NCBI GenBank assembly: GCA_012842745.1
Contig: DUSF01000033.1
Coordinates: 1 to 64,000, forward strand
Origin: Bacillus sp. (in: firmicutes)
GTDB lineage: Bacteria > Bacillota > Bacilli > Bacillales > Bacillaceae_J
Length of the DNA stretch: 64,000 nt
Direction of reading: 5' to 3'
The notes below the pieces were generated by a model. The model saw nothing but the letters and a program-made list of their open reading frames with translations, had not been told where the DNA came from and ran no database searches. Positions 8,737 through 16,831 of this stretch are shown here, piece by piece (position 1 is the first letter of the stretch; each line of letters starts with the position of its first letter). Both the position numbers and the translations under genes were made by a program.

Positions 8737-9280
8737 TACTATTCACCACCTCTGGCAAGGCCGACTCAGGACTCGAATCACTCTTTTTCGCTAGCGATTT
8801 ATTACTTTGCAGAAACTTCTTTGTATAAGTTATTGCATGTTTGACAGCTGATAAAGCAAAAATAACTGTACCAATGGCGGCGATGATTACAAATATATAG
8901 ACTGGTAAGTATAAATCTGCTGTTACCGTATTAGAGCGGAGCAAGCGCCCCGCATTCGACCATAAACTCCAAGCTACTATACACAATACAGCAGCAATAA
9001 CTACATTAATGACACCTTCAAAAATACATTGAATTTTTTCAGAAAACCTTTCAACGACAAAATCGATTGTAACATGCACTTTATGCAAATGCGTATAAGC
9101 CAAACTTAAAAACACAACCATTGATAATCCAAGTTCGGTAAAGTCAACTGTTCCTTTAATTGGGTGATTAAAAAGCCAGCGACCTAAAACATCAAATGTA
9201 ATCCAAAGCATCATCAACAGTAAAATGAACTCAGCAATATTGTGTAGCCATTTACATACTTTTTCAGTCATTCCTTCCAT
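8726..9280 (-). CDS. TRAP transporter small permease subunit (DctQ family)
   Basis: This 184-residue protein has four predicted membrane helices (about 16-36, 50-66, 88-110 and 128-150) and the DctQ landmark WITFDVLGRWLFNHPIKGT near residues 26-44. It pairs with the large permease encoded immediately downstream. The C-terminal tail of about 30 residues is hydrophilic and Ser/Lys-rich. A second in-frame ATG at 9271 is preceded by GGAAGGA and could be the true start. Confidence 0.87.
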   Translation of the reverse strand: MEGMTEKVCKWLHNIAEFILLLMMLWITFDVLGRWLFNHPIKGTVDFTELGLSMVVFLSLAYTHLHKVHVTIDFVVERFSEKIQCIFEGVINVVIAAVLCIVAWSLWSNAGRLLRSNTVTADLYLPVYIFVIIAAIGTVIFALSAVKHAITYTKKFLQSNKSLAKKSDSSPESALPEVVNSNES

Positions 9281-9305
9281 ATTAATAGGTCACCACTTCC
9301 TCTTC

Positions 9306-10394
9306 TTACCTTAGTTCATTTTTAAGCTCTAAAGCGCGTTCATAGATTTCTTGTCCCGGATAGCCTTTCCCATTCATTTCGTCAATCCACTTTTGGGCAA
9401 CAGGTTCTAGCGCATCCTGCCAATGTTTAAGTTGATTACCCGTTAACTCGATAATTTCCGCACCACCATTTTTCGCAAGCTCTAACCCTTTTTTACCATC
9501 AACGTCAAAGAGCCCACCTGCTTCTGCAGACATTGGAAGACCTACTAAACCATCTAATAATTGTTGATCACTGTCAGAAAAACTATTATAAGTAGCTTTA
9601 TTCATAACTGAATAGAACGGTGTTGCTGAGAAGTTACCGATTGTTACGTATTTCGTGATTTCATGGAAGTTGTAATTTTGTAAAGTTTCTAGCGGCACCA
9701 TTGCTGCATCGACAACCCCTCTTTGTAACGCCTCATAAACATCACCCATCGGCATTGATACTGCCGTAGCTCCTAACGCTTCCAAAATCGTACTTCCAAC
9801 TGGGGATGGTGTACGTACACGCAAGCCTTTTAAATCTGCAGGTGTTTCAATTTTATGTTTTGTACTAATAAGTTGTGCAGGCTCTGCGGTGAACAGGAAT
9901 AATGGATGTGTTTCATCATGCAATTTTTGAATTTCAGGAAATTCATTGTATAATGTTCCAATGATTTTTGAACCATGTTCAGCTGATTCAGCTAAGAACG
10001 GTAATTCAAGAACAGATACAAGCGGGAATCTGCCTGGTGTATATCCATACACACTTAATGCAATGTTTGCTTCACCTGTTACGGCCATATCATAGTGGGA
10101 ACCAGCATCACCAAGAGCATTAGCAGGATATAGTTCGTATGTAATTCTCCCGTCTGTTTTCTCATTTAATGTTTTTCCAAGGCCTTCGAAAATTTGTGTT
10201 TGAATTGGGTGATTCCCCGGTAAGAAATGAGAGATAATGAGATTATGAGACTTTCCGTTATCCCCACCATTGGCAGCACCTTGGTTTTCACCCTTTGAGG
10301 CATTTTGGGTGCCCCCACTACAAGCGGACATTAGCAGTACTAAAGCTAGTACAATGACGAACATTATTTTTTTACCTTTAAACAATTTTTCCAT
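9306..10394 (-). CDS. TRAP transporter substrate-binding lipoprotein (DctP family)
   Basis: This 362-residue protein has a lipoprotein signal (basic start, hydrophobic stretch, lipobox LMSAC with Cys25) and a Gly/Asn-rich linker. The DctP fold follows, with YPANALGDAGSHYD, LRVRTPSPVGSTILEALGA (about 185-203) and the GVVDAAMVPLETL block. The Arg in LRVRTP normally clamps the carboxylate of the ligand, so an organic acid is expected. It is first of the TRAP operon, 123 bases downstream of GntR operator 3. 4-HPA is the likely ligand by context only. Confidence 0.88.
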   Translation of the reverse strand: MEKLFKGKKIMFVIVLALVLLMSACSGGTQNASKGENQGAANGGDNGKSHNLIISHFLPGNHPIQTQIFEGLGKTLNEKTDGRITYELYPANALGDAGSHYDMAVTGEANIALSVYGYTPGRFPLVSVLELPFLAESAEHGSKIIGTLYNEFPEIQKLHDETHPLFLFTAEPAQLISTKHKIETPADLKGLRVRTPSPVGSTILEALGATAVSMPMGDVYEALQRGVVDAAMVPLETLQNYNFHEITKYVTIGNFSATPFYSVMNKATYNSFSDSDQQLLDGLVGLPMSAEAGGLFDVDGKKGLELAKNGGAEIIELTGNQLKHWQDALEPVAQKWIDEMNGKGYPGQEIYERALELKNELR

Positions 10395-10516
10395 TCTATT
10401 TCCTCCCTTTCAAAATAGTATTTACAAGACCTTTTGTGAAAACGCTGTCAAATGACATTCAGGTAAACTGAAAATAACCAGTTTTCCGAATATTCGAATT
10501 ATTTATGTTAATATAA

Positions 10517-10540
10517 ATCATATATTATAACATATATGAT
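10517..10540. promoter_or_regulatory. GntR operator candidate 3
   Basis: Nearly perfect palindrome ATCATATAT-N6-ATATATGAT, 123 bases upstream of the dctP start. It is the most symmetric of the four copies. Confidence 0.65.
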
Positions 10541-10577
10541 ATCAATAGTTTTTCTTGTTTTATTTTTGGTAATAAAA

Positions 10578-10602
10578 GCTAGAAAGAATTGCTCTCTCTA
10601 GC
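10578..10602 (-). terminator. intrinsic terminator after hpaE
   Basis: Stem GCTAGA(G)AG / CT(T)TCTAGC with a short loop, followed on the minus strand by TTTTATT. It lies 16 bases past the hpaE stop and isolates it from the TRAP promoter. Confidence 0.65.
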
Positions 10603-10617
10603 CTTCATTATTTACGG

Positions 10618-12129
10618 TTATTTACCGAATTGCGGTATATGGTGATCACCGATAGCAACGTGGATAATCTTTGGCTCAGTATAAAATTCAAATGCATAAT
10701 GGCCGCCTTCTCTACCGATTCCACTATCCTTTGTTCCTCCAAATGGAATGCGAAGATCACGGACATTTTGCGCATTAATCCAAACCATTCCAGCTTCAAT
10801 TGCATCTGCAACACGGTGCGCCCTCTTAATATCATTTGTCCACACGAAGCCTGCAAGACCATATCTTACATTATTTGCCGCCTCAATCACTTCTTCTTCC
10901 GTTTCAAATTCAATCACCGCCATCACTGGACCAAAAATTTCTTCTTGGCAAACCCTCATCTCATTTTTCGCATGTAATAATAACGTCGGTGGTACGAAAT
11001 TGCCTACCTTTACTTCCTCAGGAATTGATCCTTGAACAACTTCGCAGCCTTCTTGTTTTGCAAGTTCAATATAGCTTTTTACTTTATTGTAATGACCCTT
11101 TTCAATTAAAGGCCCTAGTTGTGTCGCCGGGTCCATTGGGTCGCCGATTTTAATATTATTGACACGTTCTTTCAAAGCCGCAATAAATTGGTCTTTAATA
11201 TTTTTATGAAGAAAGACACGGGAATTGGATGTACAACGTTCTCCGTTAAAGGAGAAAATCCCCCATACAGCAGCATCAAGAGCACGGTCAAGGTCGGCAT
11301 CATCAAATACGATTAGAGGTGATTTCCCGCCCAGCTCCATTGACGTTTTCTTTAATGTATCTGCCGCATTTTTGATAATAATGGAGCCTGTTGTTGTTTC
11401 ACCAGTAAATGAAATAGCTTTTACATCGGGATGAGCTACAAGCGCTGCTCCCGCTGTTTCACCAAATCCATGAACAACATTAAAGACACCCTTTGGCAAT
11501 CCCGATTGATCGATAATTTCGGCAAGTTTGTTTGCCGTTAAAGGTGACAGTTCAGCTGGCTTTAAAATAACAGTATTCCCTGTTGCCAGTGCCGGTGCAA
11601 CCTTCCAAGTCTCTAGCATAATCGGCGCATTCCAAGGTGTAATGAGCCCAACGACGCCTAATGGTTTATAAACTGTATAGTTAATAAACTCACGGTCTAT
11701 TGGAAATGATTCGCCGTGGGATGTTTCAATCATTTTCGCATAAAAACGAAAATTTTCCGCTGCACGGGCCGCTTGATTTTTCGTCTGACTTATGGGAAGG
11801 CCTGTATCTAATGACTCTAAAAAGGCAATTTCATCATTAGCTTCATCAATTAAATCGGCAATTCGATAAATGTATTGTAATCGTTCGCTTACTTTCATTT
11901 TGCCCCATTGACCGTTTTCATAAGCCACTTTTGCAGCGGCAATCGCTTTTTCTATATCATCCTTGCGCCCTTCAGCAATGTTGTTAATGACCGTATTTGT
12001 AAAAGGGTTTGTATTTTGAAAAGTGGCACCTGTCTCTGCATCAACAAATTCACCATTTATATATAACTTAATATCTTCTAATTCCTGATGTGTGTTTTTA
12101 TTGTTTACATCTACTGTTTGGTTTTGCAT
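10618..12129 (-). CDS. hpaE: 5-carboxymethyl-2-hydroxymuconic-semialdehyde dehydrogenase
   Basis: This 503-residue NAD-dependent aldehyde dehydrogenase oxidises the HpaD ring-cleavage product to the tricarboxylic muconate. Signature blocks are TPWNAP, MELGGKSPLIVFDDADLD (general base Glu) and FSFNGERCTSNSR (nucleophile Cys). The C-terminal GDHHIPQFGK is a tail typical of HpaE and not of other ALDHs. A hydrophilic N-terminal extension of about 18 residues precedes the fold. AAAGGGATG lies upstream of the start. It follows the HpaI gene and is terminated at 10578-10602. Confidence 0.92.
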   Translation of the reverse strand: MQNQTVDVNNKNTHQELEDIKLYINGEFVDAETGATFQNTNPFTNTVINNIAEGRKDDIEKAIAAAKVAYENGQWGKMKVSERLQYIYRIADLIDEANDEIAFLESLDTGLPISQTKNQAARAAENFRFYAKMIETSHGESFPIDREFINYTVYKPLGVVGLITPWNAPIMLETWKVAPALATGNTVILKPAELSPLTANKLAEIIDQSGLPKGVFNVVHGFGETAGAALVAHPDVKAISFTGETTTGSIIIKNAADTLKKTSMELGGKSPLIVFDDADLDRALDAAVWGIFSFNGERCTSNSRVFLHKNIKDQFIAALKERVNNIKIGDPMDPATQLGPLIEKGHYNKVKSYIELAKQEGCEVVQGSIPEEVKVGNFVPPTLLLHAKNEMRVCQEEIFGPVMAVIEFETEEEVIEAANNVRYGLAGFVWTNDIKRAHRVADAIEAGMVWINAQNVRDLRIPFGGTKDSGIGREGGHYAFEFYTEPKIIHVAIGDHHIPQFGK

Positions 12130-12154
12130 AATTTCACATCCCTTTGGATTTTAA

Positions 12155-12178
12155 AATTAATTAATTAATTAATTAATT
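12155..12178. repeat. tetranucleotide tandem repeat (AATT)x6
   Basis: Six uninterrupted AATT units between the hpaI-like gene and hpaE. The TAA stop of the upstream gene lies inside the repeat. A change of unit number would alter the intergenic spacing, not the proteins. Confidence 0.9.
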
Positions 12179-13093
12179 AGCAACTACATTTTCGGGAAGT
12201 TCTACATGTCTTGATAATACTTTACGAAGTTTTTCTTGTAGTTCTGGTGTTGGAAGATCCATTGGTCTTCGTAAGATTGGCTTCGCTTTACCCATCATTC
12301 CTAACGCAGCTTTTAATGGTGCTGGATTTGTATCCTCAAACAACACATCGTTTAATTCCATTAATTCAAAATGATGGTCTAAGGAAGCTTGAATGTTTCC
12401 TGCTGCCCAATCATTGTATAGATTAGCAATTTCTTTTGGAAGAATATTGGCTGTTGCACTAATATGTCCAGCCCCACCGATTGCCAACATTGGGTAACAT
12501 AATAATTCGATACCAGAATATAGATTGAAATCTCTTCCACACTTTAATAACACACGGTTCACATGTTCGAAATCTTTGTTAGATTCTTTAACCCCAATGA
12601 TTTGTGGAACATCTTTAGCGAGACGAGCTAATGTGTCAACATGTAAATTTACCGCTGTTCTTCCAGGAATATTGTATACGATAATAGGAATATCTACTGT
12701 TTCTGCAATAGATTTATAGTGCTTGTAAAGCGCATGTTGTGATGGCTTGTTGTAATAAGGTACGATGATTAATACTGCATCTGCGCCAATTTCTTTTGCC
12801 TTCTTCGTTAAGTAAATCGTTTCATCATAATTTGTTGAACCTGTTCCAGGTACGAAAGGAACTCTTCCATTTATTACTCTAGCGGCATTTTCCATTACTT
12901 TCACACGTTCTTCAGTTGTTAGAGATGCTGGTTCACCAGTTGTACCAGTTACTGAAATTGCATGGCTACCACTTTCAATTTGCCAGTTTATTAGCTTTTC
13001 CTGTGTTTCAAAATCAATCGAGCCATCTTCGTTAAACGGTGTAATGACAGGCGCAATTGATCCTCTTAATCTTTTTTTCAATTCTTGATACAT
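12173..13093 (-). CDS. hpaI: DapA-family aldolase, probable 2,4-dihydroxyhept-2-ene-1,7-dioate aldolase (HpaI role)
   Basis: This 306-residue protein has the DapA class I aldolase fold: Thr51-Thr52 (TGTTGE), Tyr114 (PYYNKP), Tyr140 and Arg145 (YNIPGRTA) and Schiff-base Lys169 (GVKESN). The HpaI substrate differs from the DapA product precursor mainly by lacking the amino group. A DapA-derived HpaI subgroup is known from the 4-HPA operons of Oceanobacillus iheyensis and Thermus thermophilus. Here the gene is directly upstream of hpaE, has its own GntR operator, and no enteric-type HpaI is present. The product would be pyruvate plus succinic semialdehyde. A plain DHDPS paralogue remains possible because the DapA active-site residues are all retained. 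Confidence 0.75.
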   Translation of the reverse strand: MYQELKKRLRGSIAPVITPFNEDGSIDFETQEKLINWQIESGSHAISVTGTTGEPASLTTEERVKVMENAARVINGRVPFVPGTGSTNYDETIYLTKKAKEIGADAVLIIVPYYNKPSQHALYKHYKSIAETVDIPIIVYNIPGRTAVNLHVDTLARLAKDVPQIIGVKESNKDFEHVNRVLLKCGRDFNLYSGIELLCYPMLAIGGAGHISATANILPKEIANLYNDWAAGNIQASLDHHFELMELNDVLFEDTNPAPLKAALGMMGKAKPILRRPMDLPTPELQEKLRKVLSRHVELPENVVAN

Positions 13094-13156
13094 ACGTAAT
13101 CCTTCCTTTCTAATTTTCCATTTATTTAAAATTCAAAATATTCAACTTATAATTAA

Positions 13157-13180
13157 ATCATATATCATTTCGTATACGAT
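13157..13180. promoter_or_regulatory. GntR operator candidate 4
   Basis: Palindrome ATCATATAT-N6-GTATACGAT, 64 bases upstream of the hpaI start. It shares the central ATTTCG with the copy at 1235, apart from one base. Confidence 0.65.
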
Positions 13181-13207
13181 TTCAATGCGTTTTACAAAAA
13201 ATAAAAA

Positions 13208-13227
13208 GAGAGCCATATAAGACTCTC
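13208..13227 (-). terminator. intrinsic terminator of the lower meta-pathway operon
   Basis: Stem GAGAGTC / GGCTCTC (one G-T pair) with a six-base loop. On the minus strand it is followed by TTTTTATTTTT. It ends the dmpC-E-F-G-H operon and separates it from hpaI. Confidence 0.7.
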
Positions 13228-13264
13228 AAACTATCACAATTTTTATGAGTATGCGCGAAAGCAA

Positions 13265-14056
13265 TTATTCAACTACAGTAAAAGTCACCTCACCTAATCC
13301 ATCAAATTTGCCTGAAACAACATCACCCTTTGACAGCATGACGGCTCCAGTAATCCCACCAGTTAAAATAATATCACCTTTTTTTACTTTTTCTCCTTTT
13401 CGAGCAAGCATATTTGCAAGCATTGCTACTGAATTGGCTGGATGACCAAGAACAGCAGCTCCTGCTCCTAGCTCTTTTATTTCGCCATTTATTGTAATCG
13501 TCGTGCCTACTAACTCAAGCTCCAATTGTTCTGGCTTTTTCAAAGTAGTGCCGAAGACAACACGGGATGTTGAGGCGTTGTCTGCGACAACATCTGGTAG
13601 TGTAAAATTAAAATTTTCGTAGCGGCTGTCAATGATTTCTAATGCCGGTAAAACATATTCCGTTGCCGCTAATACTTGGGCACCGGTAATATCAGGCCCT
13701 TCTACGTCCTCACCCATAACGAAAGCAATTTCCGCTTCCACTTTCGGATGGATTAAGTCGCTAAGCTTCACCTGTCCACCGTTATCAATTAACATATAAT
13801 CAAAGACATAGCCATAAAGCGGCTCCTCGACACCCATCTGCTTCATTTTAGCGAAGCTCGTTAAGCCCATTTTCGGGCCGATTATTTTTTTTCCTTCATT
13901 TAATTTTCTTTGTACAATTTCTTCCTGTACTAAATAGGCTTCATCAAATGTTAAATCAGGCTTTATAGATGCCGTAACTTTTACAACCTCGTTTTTCCCA
14001 TATTCTGCATCTAACAAATAGGTAGCTATTTGCTCAATTTGTTCATTCGTAATCAT
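13265..14056 (-). CDS. dmpH: 4-oxalocrotonate (2-oxo-3-hexenedioate) decarboxylase
   Basis: This 263-residue member of the hydratase/decarboxylase family (DmpH/XylI) decarboxylates 4-oxalocrotonate to 2-oxopent-4-enoate. Landmarks are HPKVEAEIAFV (about 103-113), VLPALEIIDSRYENFNF, VVADNASTSR, GAGAAVLGHPANSVAMLAN and the end motif ILTGGITGAV...GLGEVTF. These fit DmpH/XylI better than DmpE. In Pseudomonas this enzyme works as a complex with the hydratase, whose gene is three positions upstream here. It is last in the operon, 15 bases after the aldolase gene. Confidence 0.87.
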   Translation of the reverse strand: MITNEQIEQIATYLLDAEYGKNEVVKVTASIKPDLTFDEAYLVQEEIVQRKLNEGKKIIGPKMGLTSFAKMKQMGVEEPLYGYVFDYMLIDNGGQVKLSDLIHPKVEAEIAFVMGEDVEGPDITGAQVLAATEYVLPALEIIDSRYENFNFTLPDVVADNASTSRVVFGTTLKKPEQLELELVGTTITINGEIKELGAGAAVLGHPANSVAMLANMLARKGEKVKKGDIILTGGITGAVMLSKGDVVSGKFDGLGEVTFTVVE

Positions 14057-14071
14057 CGTTTACTGTCCTCC

Positions 14072-15100
14072 CTAACCGACTGTGACATTTTTTCGTTTCG
14101 CGATTTCTGCAGCAACATCAACAATCATATCCTCTTGACCACCAACGATATGTTGTTTCCCTAGCTCAATCAAAATATCACGGGAGTCAATGTTAAATCT
14201 TTTTGCTGCACGCTGGGCATGAAGTAAGAAGCTTGAGTATACACCAGCGTATCCGAGCACAAGGCTATCTCTAGTTATTTCTTGTGGTTTTTCCAAAATT
14301 GGGGCCACTAATTCTTCCGCAATATCCATCGCTTTATAGACGTCAATTCCAGTTTGTATTCCCATCTTATCCAATACAGCTACAAGCACCTCCGTTTGTG
14401 TATTCCCAGCACCTGCACCTAAACATCTCATACTGCCATCAATTCTTGTCGCTCCTTGTTCAATCGCTGCAAGTGTGTTAGCCATTGCGAGTGACAAGTT
14501 GTTATGACCATGGAAACCGATGTTAACCGAGAGATGGTCCCGTAAAGCACAGATTTTTTCTGATACTTCATGTGGCAACAAGGCACCTGCGGAGTCGACG
14601 ACATAGACAGTATCAGCGCCATAGCTTTCCATTAATTTAGCTTGTTCGACTAATTTAGAAGTAGGAGCAAGATGTGACATCATTAAGAATCCAACCGTTT
14701 CCATGCCAAGCTCTTTTGCTAGCTCTATATAAACAGGAGAAACATCTGCTTCTGTTACATGCGTTGCAATTCTTGCCATTTTAGCACCTAACGAAGCCGC
14801 TTGTTTTAAATCTTTTTCTAAACCGATGCCTGGAAGATGCAAGACAGCAATTTTTGAATTTTTAGCAGTGGCGGCCGCAGCTTCAATTAATTCAAATTCA
14901 TTTGTCAATGATAATCCATATTGTAGTGTCGAGCCTCCAAGGCCATCCCCATGAGCCACTTCAATATAGGGTACATTTGCTTCATCAAGTGCTTTAACAA
15001 CGCTTGTCACTTGTTCCACTGTAAATTGGTGTCTAATGGCATGGCTTCCATCTCGTAAAGCTACCTCTGTGATTAAAATATCTTTATTTAATCCCATCAT
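14072..15100 (-). CDS. dmpG: 4-hydroxy-2-oxovalerate aldolase
   Basis: This 342-residue HMGL-like, metal-dependent aldolase splits 4-hydroxy-2-oxovalerate into pyruvate and acetaldehyde. ALRDGSHAIRHQF (14-26) carries the catalytic Arg, metal Asp and His. GFHGHNNLSLA supplies the two further metal His, and the C-terminal DmpG communication domain (about 285-335) is present. It is normally bound to the acylating acetaldehyde dehydrogenase through a substrate channel; that gene is directly upstream with a 14-base gap. Two adjacent ATGs are possible starts. Confidence 0.93.
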   Translation of the reverse strand: MMGLNKDILITEVALRDGSHAIRHQFTVEQVTSVVKALDEANVPYIEVAHGDGLGGSTLQYGLSLTNEFELIEAAAATAKNSKIAVLHLPGIGLEKDLKQAASLGAKMARIATHVTEADVSPVYIELAKELGMETVGFLMMSHLAPTSKLVEQAKLMESYGADTVYVVDSAGALLPHEVSEKICALRDHLSVNIGFHGHNNLSLAMANTLAAIEQGATRIDGSMRCLGAGAGNTQTEVLVAVLDKMGIQTGIDVYKAMDIAEELVAPILEKPQEITRDSLVLGYAGVYSSFLLHAQRAAKRFNIDSRDILIELGKQHIVGGQEDMIVDVAAEIAKRKNVTVG

Positions 15101-15114
15101 GATTTTCCCCTTTC

Positions 15115-15999
15115 CTACACAGTCGCATTTGCAAGCATTTTAATTGCCCATTCCTCGGCAACTTGAACAGCAGCTGCTGTAATAATATCTAAATTTCCTG
15201 CATACTTTGGCAAATAGTCGCCGGCACCTTCAACTTCAATTAAAATTGTTATTTTATTACCGTCAAAAAGCGGCTCCTGTCTAATCCGGAATCCTGGCAC
15301 ATATCGTTGCACTTTTTTCTCCATATCACGGATTGCCTTTGTAATTCCTTCCTCATCGACAGTTTCACCTTTGACAAGGGCGTGGATGGTATCTCTCATA
15401 ATTATCGGCGGCTCTGCAGGATTAATAATCATAACGGTCTTCCCAAGCTTCGCCCCACCGATGATTTCAAGTGCGCTACTTGTCGTTTCAATAAATTCGT
15501 TAATATTAGCTCTTGTTGCTGGTCCAGCACTTCTACTTGAAACAGTTGCAATGACCTCTGCATAAGAAACAGGCTGCACTTGATTAATCGCATGAACAAT
15601 TGGTGTTGTTGCCTGACCCCCGCATGTAATCATATTGACATTATCGTCCGCTAAATGATCTTTGATATTTACAGTTGGCACGACAAAAGGACCGACAGCA
15701 GCAGGTGTTAAATCAATTACCCTTTTTCCTGCCTCTTTTAATAGTTTTGCATGTTTAATATGGGGCTTGGCTCCTGTTGCATCAAAGACGATATCAGCCA
15801 GTTCTGGTTGTTCAAGAAACCCTTCAATTCCATCATCAATTGTTACATAACCGAATTCTTTTGCACGTTTTAAACCATCAGAATCCGGGTCAACACCAAC
15901 GACAGTTGTTAACTCTAAATTTGTCGCTCTTCTAAGCTTAATCATTAAATCCGAACCAATATTACCTGAGCCTAATACAGCAACTTTCACTTTACTCAT
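15115..15999 (-). CDS. dmpF: acetaldehyde dehydrogenase (acetylating)
   Basis: This enzyme converts acetaldehyde, CoA and NAD to acetyl-CoA and is the partner of DmpG. The start is taken at ATG 15999 (MSKVKVAVLGSG), 11 bases after GGGAGG. Upstream codons would overlap the preceding gene. The resulting 294 residues are somewhat shorter than the Pseudomonas enzyme. The Rossmann motif GSGNIGSDLM is at 9-18, and the catalytic Cys lies in MITCGGQATTP near residue 128. The C-terminal dimerisation domain contains GAGDYLPKYAGNLDIITAAA. Confidence 0.92.
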   Translation of the reverse strand: MSKVKVAVLGSGNIGSDLMIKLRRATNLELTTVVGVDPDSDGLKRAKEFGYVTIDDGIEGFLEQPELADIVFDATGAKPHIKHAKLLKEAGKRVIDLTPAAVGPFVVPTVNIKDHLADDNVNMITCGGQATTPIVHAINQVQPVSYAEVIATVSSRSAGPATRANINEFIETTSSALEIIGGAKLGKTVMIINPAEPPIIMRDTIHALVKGETVDEEGITKAIRDMEKKVQRYVPGFRIRQEPLFDGNKITILIEVEGAGDYLPKYAGNLDIITAAAVQVAEEWAIKMLANATV

Positions 16000-16024
16000 A
16001 AAATATAAGACCTCCCTTTTTAAA

Positions 16025-16810
16025 TTATTTTTCAAAATTAACACTAACTTGACCAATATGAGCAAAGCGGGCTGTAAATGTGTCTCCCGGCTCAGCAACG
16101 ACCATCGCTGAAAGTGCGCCTGATAAAATCACTTCGCCAGCACGAAGCGGAATATCAAATTGTGCTAATTTATTAGCTAACCATGCCACACATGTTGCAG
16201 AATTACCAAGGGCTGCAGCCCCAACACCAGTGTTGACTAACTGGCCATTCTTCATTAAAACCATGCCGATTTGTTCCAAATTAACGTCTTCAACCTTTGT
16301 TGGTTTTCCGCCTAAAACATAAAGACCGCTCGAAGCATTATCGGCAATCGTATCAGGTAATTTAATCTTCCAGTCTTTTATTCTACTTCCGACAATCTCC
16401 AAAGCTGGAACAACATATTTAGTAGCTTGCAACACATCAAGTGTCGTAACGTTCGGGCCTTTTAAATCCTTTTTCAAAATAAAGGCAATTTCACCCTCGA
16501 CGCGTGGTTGGAGAATTTGACTCATCGAAATCGTGCCGCCATTTTCGACAACCATTGAATCTAGTAAGTGGCCATAATCAGGCTCATCAACACCGAGCAA
16601 TCTTTGCATTGCCAGCGATGTTAAGCCGATTTTTTTGCCAACAACTTTTTGGCCTTCATCTAGTTTTCTTTGAATATTTTTAAGTTGGATATGATAAGCT
16701 TCAACAGGTGTTAATTCCGGGTTGTGCGCTGTTAATGGCTCTATACCAACTCCTGAAAGCTCAGCTTCTCGAAGTAAGTCAGCAAATTGTATTGTTTGAG
16801 TGACCACCAT
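16025..16810 (-). CDS. dmpE: 2-oxopent-4-enoate hydratase
   Basis: This protein hydrates 2-oxopent-4-enoate to 4-hydroxy-2-oxovalerate. IQPRVEGEIAF-type metal-site residues (here LQPRVEGEIAFILKKDLKGP), SRIKDWKIKLPDTIADNAS and KNGQLVNTGVGAAALG resemble DmpE/BphH closely. The start is ATG 16810 with GGAG seven bases upstream; a TTG 12 bases earlier overlaps that ribosome site. The product is about 261 residues. No separate OHED hydratase (HpaH) is present, so this enzyme might also serve the 4-HPA route (inference). Confidence 0.87.
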   Translation of the reverse strand: MVVTQTIQFADLLREAELSGVGIEPLTAHNPELTPVEAYHIQLKNIQRKLDEGQKVVGKKIGLTSLAMQRLLGVDEPDYGHLLDSMVVENGGTISMSQILQPRVEGEIAFILKKDLKGPNVTTLDVLQATKYVVPALEIVGSRIKDWKIKLPDTIADNASSGLYVLGGKPTKVEDVNLEQIGMVLMKNGQLVNTGVGAAALGNSATCVAWLANKLAQFDIPLRAGEVILSGALSAMVVAEPGDTFTARFAHIGQVSVNFEK

Positions 16811-16831
16811 ATTACACTCCAATCTGTAAGA

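Noticed and set aside
10748-11434. Several plus-strand ORFs within hpaE
   Set aside because: Antisense shadows of a clearly coding aldehyde dehydrogenase; no ribosome sites and no family resemblance.
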